Of a stretch of 64,000 nt of DNA, positions 11,301 to 23,900 are shown in pieces. Position 1 is the first letter of the stretch. Each line of letters opens with the position of its first letter. The stretch lies in assembly GCA_013398295.1 (NCBI GenBank), contig VZSF01008885.1, positions 248,001 through 312,000 on the forward strand, given 5' to 3'. The notes beneath the pieces are model-generated. The model was given only the letters and a program-made list of their open reading frames with translations, did no database searches and was not told the DNA's origin. The position numbers and the translations under genes are program-made. The stretch comes from Chionis minor. Lineage: Eukaryota; Chordata; Aves; Charadriiformes; Chionididae.

Positions 11301-14300
11301 GAGGGGCCACGGCTGGAGAAGTGCTGTATAAAGAAGGTTTCTTCCTACTAGCAGAACCAGTCAAGCCCAGAGCAAGCTGTACGGACACCGTGACCAGCAC
11401 TTGAGACGTGCTGTGCATGACTACAGCTCTAGCTCTGCCTTGATTCAGTTGAGCTCGAATACCCAGTGCCACTGTAACCAAGCCAGCAAAACATCAATCG
11501 GCGTGGGCTGTACAGATTTTCCTGGAGTCCCAGGGGCAGCCAGAGCAAGCCTGTGCTGGAGGCTGTGCTGTTGCGGCACCGCTAGACTGAAGCCCTCTCG
11601 GTTAGATCAGTCCATGCGAGAGGGCTGTATCTCCATCTGCAAATGCAAACATGCCCTGTGAGCTGTTAGAGGGGCTGATGAGTTCCCTCTTGTCAGCAGA
11701 TCTGGCTCAATGTCAGTTTTTCCTCCCAGCCATACTATAGCACAATCTGACCAAAGGCCAGAGCCTGCACTGCAAAATCTCAGGTGCTAGAAACATATCG
11801 CCGTATCAGAATGAAGTGCACTCTTCACATTCTCTTTTATTATCTCATCTTCCATGCTGAAAAAATCTAAAATTTTTGGTTTATCTTCAAGATTTGCCTT
11901 CTTTGTCATTGCATTTATTCTTGGTAAATCATAGGAATAGAAGCTCTTGACAATGAACTTGTCCTTCCTGTCTTTTAAATACAAGTTTCTTGAAACTGCC
12001 TCTCTTTTTAAGATCAACTTAGCATAGGTTTAGAGCTCACAGTGAACAGTTTAGTGTTTTCTCTCTGTAGATGTTGAACAGGAGAGAGTTAATGAGGAAA
12101 AGCAGAGCTAAAAGGCTCTCTGGGACTTTTATCAGAACCCTGTCTAAATTTTAATAGTAGAAATCTTTCAAAATCCTTCTACCTACTGAGATTCTCAATA
12201 CTTCCTTCTTTCAAAAGTCCGATATATTTCTAGATAAATCTATTCCACTGTATTTTTCACATAGACTTCCTACTCCAAACCAAAAAGAATGCGGCACAGG
12301 TTTCTTCCTGATAAGTGTGTGCACAGACAAGTTCCTTGGCCTCCCTTTTCAGGGAAATCTCTACCTTTATTTAAAAGCACATGTTCTCTGAGCAGACAGT
12401 AATTTACATTTTCGGGGTGCCATCTGCACTTTATCTTGCAATTCCAGGAGGGGATGAGGTACACTTAAATGTTTGTGTTAAACTTTCAAAACTTTAACAT
12501 GTAAGGCTGTTCTGTCAGTGAAAATTTGAGATTTTTCCGCTTACAGAAACTGATTAAGCTGCATTTTATCCTAGGGGTCTGTAATCAAGTTTGATTTTTT
12601 TTCATGATGTAGATATGAATTAATGATAACCAGAAGTAGAACTGAACAAAGAACTCAGTACTCGGAGTACTTGATCTGAATCTAGCGGATTCAAACCCTG
12701 TGGTCAAGCTTTTGTCCGTGGTTATACTTACATTTCATCCAGAGTTTCTCGGTGCTTTGTTTTTGTGACACAAGGGTGATAAGAACCTCTGCCTCAGATG
12801 TTGACTGACCTCTGCAAAGCAGCTGTTTAAAATAGTTACTCTCACAGCACGTGATTTGGGGGGAAAAGACAAAAAATGGAATCTTATCAGTTGAGATTTT
12901 GATTTCTTTTATTTGAAGAAGGCTTTGCTGTTGTTGAACTTATATATACTTACATAAATGCAATTTCACAACACTTCAGACGACGCATTCGTTGGCTTTA
13001 ATGCATTGAAAAAAATGTGATTTAATTCAGAAGGTCTTTCTGTTTATAAAATGAAATCATATTTCCCTCTTCTGTGTGTTTTAACATCCACCCTTTGCAG
13101 CGCAGAGACAGTTTTCAATATTGTGATTTTCCTATTGTTAGCTCTCTCACTCAACAAAGCTACTGTATGTGAGAACGCTTACTGTAAAATAGAGGTTACT
13201 GAGCATCATCATATTCAAGAATTAGGGATGCCTATGTAACGAATGTCTTTTAGTGATCTGATGATCATTACTGTTACAATGGAGGAAATTACTATATTCC
13301 TTACTCAAAACATTCTTACGAAGTCAAGCATGACTATCAACCGTACATTTATTCGTGCAAAAGAAGCCTACAAAATGTAGGTGTTCCCCTTACATCAGCT
13401 TATATCCTGTTGACAACTCAAATGACACTAGGCCCATTTATTAGTTTCTAGTGGTTTAACTGACAACTTTTGGTCTCATAAAATGTACTATAAATACTAT
13501 CTGTAGCACAGTTTTGCTGTTCAGTGGTACACCGAGTGTTCAGATGGTTGAGAATGCTGTTTCCCAATGGGAAATGTGGCATTTGGCAATCGTTTATTCC
13601 GGTTTCCTTTGAGGATATGAAGGAAAGGTTTTAGCAAAGTAATCCCTGAGTGAAAAACAAGCAACAAAATGATTAATACCAAAGCCCTGGAATATGGAAT
13701 GAATGCTAAAGTGCAAACTTTATTATACCTTAAAAGTAGATAGGGTGATTGCATACTTCTACCTCTACAGGGAAATACATGTTTGTTCTTTCCACACATG
13801 AGGTTGGTGGGAAAATTGCATGGGATTGATTTCATGAGTTTGGAAATGAGCCCTGGTGTTGAGAATGACTTCACAGCCCCAACTCTGAACTCACTTGGCA
13901 GCGTGGACGTAGGAACCTCTTGCTCCCAGTGAAGTCAGTCCTGCCAGTGGTTTCAACACAAAGAGGGTTTGGCTCAGAAAGGACAAGTTGTGATATAATG
14001 AAGTCCCACCATGGGGTGAAAAAACCTGGATTTGTTTTCATCTGGAACAGGACAGTTTGCAGGGAAGGGAGGGGGGAAACCGCTTATGCACTTACTTCTT
14101 TTGGTTCCTCGAGAGCTCTGCTGCTCCTATCTTGTCAGGAAAAGCAAGGAAATGAAGAAAGACTGTCAAGTGCAGGTTTAGCCAAGGTAAGATTAACACA
14201 TTTGCTGAAATATAATCTCAGTTTCCCAGTACCTAAGTTTACCATGTTCCTTATCTGCAGAGAGTTTATAGCTGATCTTTTCTTCTTCTTGGCCTCCTCC

Positions 14301-17230
14301 TTAAGGACATGAGGGTTATGAGTCTGTGCTCTTACACCACCTCAAGCAGCAGACAAACTGGTTGGTTAATTTCAGCTAAATTTGACGTGATGTAGGGATC
14401 ACAACGATATTCAGTTCCTACCTGCTATTCTAGAGAATTCATGTCTGTATGGAGAAAAGAGCCTGAACTGAGAGAAAGCAGAGAAAAGTCGGCCCCTTCT
14501 CAGCTAAATGTCAGAGGGCAGGTGACCAGCCAGTGTGTACGCACTGCCGGGCTGCTGGCACGTGTGTCACGCTGAGGCAGCCACCAGTCACACCACCTTC
14601 CCCTCAGCTAAGTGTGCAGGGGATGTGGAAAGAGAGCAGGGGGAGAGCAGACTGACAGAGAGGCACACGGGAAGGTCAAGGCAGCATATCGGGGGGCTGG
14701 GGTTTTTAGTGGGGCAGGTGAAGAATGGGGTATTTCATTCCAGAGGAAACAATGCTTCATATGCAAAGAACTTTTTTTTTTTAATCTAAACTAAACATTC
14801 TAATTCTTTTTCACAGTTTCTTTCTTACATGACCTTTCCCTGCCCACACTAACCCACATTAACCAAGCCTGTGACAACACGGAGTTAGCAGTTTGGGTGG
14901 GCTGTACATTTTCCTCAGGAAGATTTTAGCCATCACTTAGAAAAATGAATTAAAACTCTTATGTGAAGGTGCAGATGCAGTGAACTGAAACAGTTAAATG
15001 CTGATCTCAGAATAAGACATGAGACCACAAAACCATTTTTTTCAGCCTCAGAATAATAGCCTCACTGCTGAAGCAAACAGAAAATGTGTTGCCTGTGCAG
15101 ATAAGAGAACCTTAGAGTACCTTTGAAACTGTGATTCAGCAGACTGAAGTTACTACTGTTTTACAAGAAGGTGCTGACTCATTTACTAATTGCATGGCAA
15201 TAGCAAAACAATCAAAAAGTGTCACTCTTTTCTCCAGAAAAATTTAGACATTACTATCAGTAGTGATCATGACCAAAGAAAGGCCAGAAATGGCTTTTGT
15301 GAGGGCAAATAATTCTGCGCTCTCCAAAGCAGACTGGCCCATGTCGGGAATTACAAACAACTTTCAATAACAAATCAGATCACTGGTAACAAGCGAGATG
15401 CTTGTTCTGTGGTTCTAGATGCTTGGTCTCTTGTAGTGTGATAAGGAAAGTTTTAATTTGAAGAGGATTGATCAATCCTTGAATGTCACCCTGAGGAACC
15501 ATTAGAGACAGAGAGAGAAGACAGTCAGAGACAGGTTCAAATTTATTCTTTCTGTTGTTTCATGTCTTTTAATGAAAACTTACAGGTTAGGTCAATGACC
15601 ACAGCAGCAAAGAAACAGTGTCTGTCTGAGACCTACTGAATTCTTGATCTACTGAATTCAGTAAATGTCTATAACAATGTATTTGTTAAGGTTTTTTTAT
15701 GTGTCTAATACTTTTCCATCAAAAATATGTTAACTGAGAGTTAATTTTGTTCAGATTTCCTAACAGTGGATGCACTAAAAATCAAGCAAATGCCAGTTAA
15801 GCAGTCATTAGTATCTTGACAGTCAGTCCCAACTGATGTGACGTACAGCATTGCACTCTGATTTTATCCAGGACAAGTGATACTGCACTTCTAGCGTAAG
15901 ATCACCCATACTGCAAACCTCCAGTTACTTCCACACATGCCCAAATTGACTCCAGCTTCAGTGATGTGAGATGTCATCTTGAAACACATGCTTACGCTGT
16001 GTGAACACACAGTATACCTGGAAGTTTTGAGCTCAGTGTTCAAATCGGAAGACAGTGCTATGGAGTCCTCCATCACATGTGCCTTACTTCCCGATTTCAC
16101 TCCTCCTCACAGGTTAAATACCTGTTCAGTAATTTTGAAGCCCTCCTGTGGCCTCCTTGTCTTTTTACTAGAGAATTTAGTAGAATGGATGCCAGAGCAG
16201 TACTGTGTAGAGAGGTGCTGGCTACACATTTCTGGGTTTGTAGAGATGGTAAGGGCACTTTCTCAACACTGACATTGTGTCCATGTGAGACATCGATGAT
16301 TCAGTTGGTGTACAAGGATGTGGCTCTAACTAACTCAAAAAAATGCTTTGGAGAGAGATGAGATTGCTTCTATAGATAACTCTTGGATGAAACTCTTCAG
16401 AAACCTGAAAGCGAAGACACAGGTTAAACTAGTATTGATATAAACTTCCCAAATCTCTCAGGATGGGAACAGATGGTGAAACTGCCCCGTGCTCCTTCTC
16501 CAAGAGTTAAATATTTACACCAAAACCACTTCTCTTTCTTGTAAGTTAAACCAAGGCAGGGCAGGTATGGAAACCACGAGCAATGACGAATTTGCGAACG
16601 TCGCTCTCATTCTTCCTCTAGACTGGCGTATGTGCCTCACGCCCAGGGAAACTGTCTCCTCAGCAGACCAGGGCAGTGGATTCAAAGGGCTTGCTCTGCA
16701 TCTCTCAGAGTAGGGCTCAAAGTTGCATTTTCTGTATTCTAGCTGAGCAATTTATTTAACCTGTGTAAAATGATCCTACTACTGCCATTTGTTCTTCTGC
16801 ATAGGGCTCACTCTACTAAGAGGCGGTGACCTAGAAATAATATAAATCCCACCATGGCTTGGCAGGAGTGAAGTGCTTAGCCGCTCAGGGGAAGAAGGAC
16901 TCTAGCAGTTGTGTGGTGTGCCTGGAGATCAGGGATTTGCCTGGAAGAAACAAAAGTACCTGTAGGGTGAGGCAGCTCTTGGGTGGAAGGGATACCAGTA
17001 GTGCGTACGTGCTGGATTCATGTGCCCCAGTGCCTCTTGTGAATCTATCCCAAAGCTTTCCTACATTGCCCTGCCAAAGTGCCTCAAGTCTAACCAACTG
17101 AGAGATGAGAAGCTAGATCACTTTTTATGCTTTTTGCTTACGGTTCCCTGAAGGGTTAATTAGTATATAGCAATAATAGCTCCTTGGTCTATTTACAGTA
17201 CTTTTCATCAATAGAGCCCAACATTGGTTT

Positions 17231-17310
17231 TAGGGAAACTAAGGCAAACAGCAGATATTTGCCCAAATTCACACATCTAGTGAGGCTTAACACTAAAGGC
17301 AGCTCTGCTT
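17231..17310 (-). repeat. MIR/CORE-SINE-like remnant
   Basis: The + strand reads GGGAAACTAAGGCAAACAG, then TTTGCCCAAATTCACACA and CTAGTGAGG. This resembles the antisense of the MIR core (GAAACTGAGGCACAGAG, TTGCCCAAGGTCACACAGCTAGT). It is a short diverged fossil. Confidence 0.45.
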
Positions 17311-20300
17311 TGTGTATTGACTTTTCTTTCCACATGCCCCCAAAGTCTGATTTTGGAACTCAACACTTAAAATTTGCCTATATTGCACATTCCTGAAGAG
17401 TTGTACTAGTTAAAAATGAGAAATACCACAAAATATTGCAGAAAAAAAAATCTGCATTGAAATTTGAAGGAACTTGGACAGCAAATTCACTGGAGAAGGA
17501 TTTTAATCCAAAATAAAAAAATGCCTACTTTCCCATAAGTATGTATATGTTACATAATTGTAGTTGTATAACTGTATGGCATTACACAGACACATAATAC
17601 AGTGTATAATCACCTAATCCACTATAGGAAACACATAAGCAGAGTACAGTCTCCATTCGAAGTATTTCACACTCAGGTATTTGGTAATACAGACATAGCA
17701 GTGCACACAGTCTCCTCTGCATTTGGTTTTCATGAGGTCTATTAAGAAACAAGTCAATGGGGAATCATAGCCCTCCTCCATGTACTCAGGAGAATCACAG
17801 AATTATTAATCTAGCATTAAATCTGTAGCATAGTGACTTACTTTTGGGGGGGGCAGGAGGGGAGGCTGATTTGGAGGTGCATCAGTGTCCCCTTTCCATA
17901 ATTTATTTTGAGAAACCTTACTATACACCAAATTTCCAATCGGACCCATAGCTAATTCCTTAGATGTATGGCTATAATGAAGGTTATTGCATCATGCCCT
18001 CAGTCTTGTCTTCCTATGGCAAATTTAATTCTTTTATTTTGCTCTTTGGCCATCATGTGACATTTCCATATTGTCTCTTTAAATACGTGAGTCTGTTACG
18101 GTCCTTACGATGCTAGCGGCCAGGAACTGCTCTAAACAGCAGCTAAAGCCTTATATTTTTCTGTCTGTGCCTTGAAAACAGTTAGTTACAGCCGTGTGGC
18201 TTCTGCATGTTGTTTTTTATTGTATAAAGACCTAAAGGTACAGTGTATTTTCTCCTCTAGTGATCTGCTATCTGTCCATTTCATTTTCTCTTCCTTTGAA
18301 AAGCTTCTGCCTCTGCTTCCTCCTGGAGATACTTCCTCCCCACGTCCCTGGCACATAGTTTCCCACTATGCCTTGTAGCATCGATCTGGCACAGGAGTCA
18401 GTAGAGCTGATGTAGGAACAGAACCTGTTGCTAGCTTCCCAGCTGTGGAGGATCCCTGTGGAGAGTGGGATTCTCTGGGAAGAAACTGCAAGCTCTCCTG
18501 GCTCCCTCTGTACCTTTGGTACCTCAGTACCAAAACATGTAGCTGGATGGAGAACCCAGCTAAACTTCATCTTGTTGAAGGAATATCTGTTTGAAGAATA
18601 ATGTGGTGGTAATTCAGAATGTACCTCACCCTACTGAGCTGCTTTGGCTGATGCCTCACAGTTGAGTTTTGCTTTCCCTACTGTTTCACATGGTCTCTAT
18701 GTGACACTTACACAGGCAAAAATGAGGTGTTGCTTGCAAAGACTTTCCAGAGCAAGAGTAATGGGGGGTTTTGTTTCCTGGCGATTAGTTTATAGTTGTT
18801 GTGACTCAGCCCTGATAAGAGCAGCTTATGAGAGGGTAGCTGATCATGATTTCTGGTTGGGTTTTTTTAATTATTTTTTTTAAAAAAAGGTCTATTTGTG
18901 ACCTAGAGTGCTATTTTATGGCTTGCTTTTGGTCCTAGAGAAGCCAGAAAGCTCCAGCAGTCAACTGCTGAAGGATTAGATTTTAAAGGATGAGTCTTTC
19001 TAATCTGTGTATTGCCTTGTCTTTGCCACACGGCTCACTGGGGTGATACTGCCAACGTGCTCGTATAAATATTGTATATAAGCTTCAGGGAAAGCCTGCG
19101 CTTGAATGTCTCTGGCCTGCAGGTCACTGGAGAGGCTTTTGCTTTCTACCTCAAGAAGAAGAGTTGTGTTCAGAGTCCCGGGTGTAGTCTCAAGCTACGT
19201 AGGACCAGTAGTCAGGTACTCTCAAAATCCAGGCTAGGGCCTCCTTTGTTCTCAGTGTCGCTTCGCATAAGGCTTTATGTATGAAGCAGGGGGGTTAAAC
19301 GTCCATGTGTAATGCCAAGAGGAGGACTTTCAGACGGGGAAAAGATTCAATGAAGTTACTGCAGAACTCTGTTTCAAGGGGACCACTTTCGGGCTGAGAG
19401 TGCTGTCACTGCCAAATTTTGCTGGTATTGCTGCATTAGTTAAGTGTGAGAAACTAACTACAGCACTGCCACATACATATGCCAGAGTGGCATACTGCAC
19501 CACATACAACCACTGCAATCCTTTTTCTGGTGATGTATGTAGTGTATGAGGAAGGCAGTTTAGGAGTGAGTGCTAGCATAAGGGCTTTGTCAGCAGAGGC
19601 TGTTTCTAGTGCGGCCAGAGGATTTACAAAATGATCGAAAGCATTTTGGAGAAAGTGGTTTAAAAAAGAAAAAAATGTGGATTTCTGTTGCTCAAAGGAA
19701 ATATTTGTGTGCAAAATGTCTATTTCTGGTGAATATTTAGAGCCCGGACTAGGTGAGAGAGAATGGATGAAAAAGGAAAAACACAACATATGAAAAATTC
19801 CAAATTCTGAAATCTGTTATTAAAAAGCTTTTGGTTTGTAGTGCAGGTTTTTTTTGTTTGGTTGGTTTGGGTTTTTTTATTCGTTCCTCAGAAGGAAAAC
19901 AGTTTTCCCAGTAAGGTCTGTCATTTAGTAGTACTGTGAGAACTGGCATTAGTTATATGATAAGTATAGTAAACGATGTTTAAGATTTGCTCTAAAAAGC
20001 AACTTCAAATTTAGAGCAATATGTAGTTTTTTTTATAACTACCTTTTCCCTATGGAGATGATAAAACTTTGCATTCATAATTAGAATACCATTCAGAGAT
20101 GCATAATGGTTCAAGAGCCGCTCAGTAGATGAGAGTATGCTCTGAAGTATTTACACTGAAACTGTTGATGCTTAGGAAAAGCAGCTTTTTCTGAGGCAAG
20201 TCTGAATGTACTCCCTACCTACCAGAGTGTGATGCTCAGTGTTCTCTTCTCCCACCTGCTCCCCACCCGGATTATGTGAGAAATGTTTGAGTGCCTTACT

Positions 20301-20921
20301 ATATATCGCCAAGACTTTATTTTCTCCTCCTGAGATCAGTAGGAGCTGCTGAAACTGAGATGGGGGAGGAAATGAGCCATGTGGAAGTAAGCTGGTGCAT
20401 CCTGAAGCTGGGAGGCACTGGGAAGAGGTGGGTCAGCTTCGGCTGTCACATCCAGCAAACCTGTCAGTGGGAGTGCAAGGCAAAGAGGTGGTGCAAAAGT
20501 GTCACTAATACTTGTGTGGAGGTGGAGTGGGGTGTTTGCTTTAAATGAGAAGTTTGAGCTGCATGAATGAAACTGCAGAGGAAAGGTGGGACTGAAAGGC
20601 GCGAGTGAGAGGAAATTGTGAATATGCTTGCAGCTCCCCTTTGTGAGCTGGCAGAGTGTGCGCTGGGACAATCTCCATATGGGTTGTGCAGGAATGATGT
20701 AGAGAGTCATATATTCCAGTAGCCATATGTGATAGGAAAGTTCCCATGGCTGAAAGTTTTGTCATGGCTGGGTTAATTTGTCACTTGTAATAGGCATTAC
20801 TGTTATAATCTCTATAGTTGACTAGACAGTATTCCTCAACTCTGAGAACTTTTCTCCCCTCAAGCTGAAATCTGGTAATGGAAAAAGAAGCAAATTTCAA
20901 GTAAATGCTTTTTTTAAAAAA

Positions 20922-20978
20922 CTTTTTGTTGTTGTTGTTTGGGGGTTTTTTTGGTTTTTTGTTTGGGTTTTTTTTTTA
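20922..20978 (+). repeat. G/T-rich low-complexity tract
   Basis: TTGTTGTTGTTG passing into alternating GGGGG/TTTTTTT/GG runs. Similar tracts recur at 19846-19879, 29314-29350, 57239-57308, 60021-60089 and 62812-62880, all with G/T on the + strand. Confidence 0.85.
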
Positions 20979-23900
20979 ACAAAGGAAGTCTTTTTAAAAT
21001 TGAAAATTTCTATGTGCACTAATGATTGATTCCTACTTGCACTGCTATCCCCTGGCTTGAAGAGCAGAGTGCTTCACAAACAGGTGCAAAGAAGGAGTCC
21101 CTGCTCTGAGCACCTCTCAGCCTTGGGGGCCCAGAAACAAATGATGAATCTACTTTGGGAGGAAATGAGTGGTGTGTTAATATTTTTTTATAATAAGCAG
21201 TTTAAATTAAAGACATATTAAACAGTGAAATTGCAGGAGAAAGCTAACACAGCTTTGAATGAGAACTTCAATTTATTATCCTTATAGATGATAAGTTTCG
21301 TGGCTAACCATGACCACTGAACAATGGTTAAAGCAACTTCTACATAACTTGGCATGTGCTTTTCAAAAATGAATTCTTTTTCTCAGGTCGATGAGATTCC
21401 TTCTGTGAGGAAGGAATGTGCATCGTCTTAATTTTACAATGGGAAAATGCTTGTGGTCACAGAAGAAAAAGCTAAGTGAGGAATTGGTTTTCTTAGCTGA
21501 AAAACCTTTTTTTGCTGGTTTCTCTTAGAATTTGAGGAACATTGATGAGATTATATATGAACCAGGCTCTGCTGGGTTGAGTAGTACCCACTTCCAGCTC
21601 AAGGAATATTAAGCAGCTTTAGGATGTCAAACAGGCAAAATTTACATATCATTCATATTGCAGAAGAATACACCTTACTAGTATGTATATTCATTGGGTG
21701 ATTTTTTTTTTCAAACTCAAATGAAAAAAGAGTTGGTGTATTGGACAAAACACTGTGTTTTGGAATTAGAAAAGAAAAAAGGAAAAGTAGAGTGGAAAAG
21801 AGGAACTATTTTATTAGGCTGCAACTTGCATTCTTTATTTGGCATCTGTTTCATTATCTCCTATTTCCTGATGATAGTGTAATGTCCTCTCTTTTCCTGT
21901 TACCCAAGCACTTTACAGAACATGTGTTGCATGCCTATTGGCAATCATGGACAATTTAACATTCTCAGCTTCTTTTTACATGACTTGACATGAGGTTTTT
22001 TTCAAAATACGCCCCACCACCACCGCCAGAAGAATACATCTTCCCCTTCCCATCGCTGCATTGCACACTGAAGAACAGTAGATGTTGTCCGCAACAAATT
22101 TTAAGGTTACAGATCCATTTGTGTGCACTTGGACTGAGCTACCACCCTTGGTCTTTCACCTTCTGGAAGTCAGGGAGTGCTTTTGGTGGTCCTGGGGGCA
22201 CGGGACGGCCTGCACCTTTCCAGGTGTTATGAGGAAATGACCCTGTTCCAAACCTCTTCCCAGGGTTGGTTTTAAACAGCAGATTTAGACAAGCCGTAAG
22301 ATCTTTTGAAATCGCTGTGGGTGTTTCACAGTGCTTCATGGCCAGTCTGAACAGGTTCCTTATGTGAGATGAACAGCCATGTTCCCTAGCTCATGTCAGG
22401 CATATTTCCATCGTAAATATAAAGCTGAGCCAACACCTACTCTTAAACCTGCTGAGATGGGTTCCTTTTCACCCGGGAGACCCAGTTACCTCCCAAGCGC
22501 AGGTCCACCCCTGCTGGGCAGCAGGCAGCTCCCTCCGGTCAGCAGACACGAATCTTGGAAACGTCACCAGCTCTGAACTGCTCTGACTCTCCTCTCCCAC
22601 CTGATCCTGGGTCACGCTGTCTAACCTGGGCCCTCAGTGAGAGATGGAGATATATTGTCGCAAGATAACACACCCCTTACTCCTTTTCCACAGCCTTCTG
22701 CTTCTTCACTGGGAAAGCATGCCCTGCTCAGAGCGTCTGTCATCAAGGCTGGCATGCCTTGACACGGCCTTACCCCTGCATGAGAGCGTTTTTGTTTCAA
22801 ATGTGTGGATTGTAGCTGTGTGGATCCACACCACAGGGACTTGTTTATAATGCTTTCTCATAGGTTGTGACCCGACTGAGTCATCACTTCTGAGGTTAAA
22901 AGGCAAGGACCACTGAAACTATTACCTGAATCTATCCCTTCCCTATCTTTTTTTCAGTGACATCAAGCAGATGCTTGGTATCTCGTCCTCTCATCTCAAA
23001 TTGTCATCTTCTTTGACGTAACAGGGAAGGTACAGTATCTTATCTTTGGTAACAATCAGTGACTTCTTTTCAATAATCGGTGAGTTTGGGTCAATGCAGG
23101 TCCATTGTAAACGTCAGTATTTTCTGACTGATGCAGGTTTTCTGAGTTCAGTGATGCATTTTCTTGTCTTGTTTGATTTTCTGCGGGGACTCCCGTGCAG
23201 GCCGTGAAGTGGTTAGATTTCCTTTGTCACTTCCACTCCTGCTTTATATCCAGGCATTTTTCTTTCTGTTTTTCATTATTTGTTGCACAATGTATATACT
23301 AGATTGAGATTGTTGGGCATGTGTTCTTTGCTGGTATCTGTTTGCCCTGCTACCAGGGCTTCTTTTCTTGTCTGAACTGAAATAGTAGCTATCAGGGTTT
23401 GTTTTGCAACTTCTTGATCAGTAAAGATGAACTTGTTACCTGGAGTTCCTGCAGGGTAAGGCTAGTTTCTTGTATGACTCTTCATTTTAAGAGGAGTCTT
23501 TCTGATGTCTGACAGTGCTGAGTGAGGATACGTGAATGCTAGCATCCTCAGGTATCTAACATAAGTATCTAGCCTGCCCTTTTTACTTTGGTTTACAGGT
23601 TAAAATAACAACCCCAAAATCCTATATTTCTCGGATGTCTAATTCTGCCAGTGGTCACTGTAGTGGTCAAACACACCTACCAGGATTTCCTGCTTTTCAG
23701 GCACCATTCCTGGCAGTGTTCACTACAAAACTGCTATGGTGGTTGTTTAACTAACTGCCAGTAGGCCCTGAGCTGCTGAAGACCACACTTCCTGTAAAAA
23801 TGTTTTAAAAAATTAATATATGGCTATCAGGTATTACTACCCATAGCAAGAAGCTGAGTTACCCATTTTTTCTGTGATATGTAGAGCATCTATTAGTCAG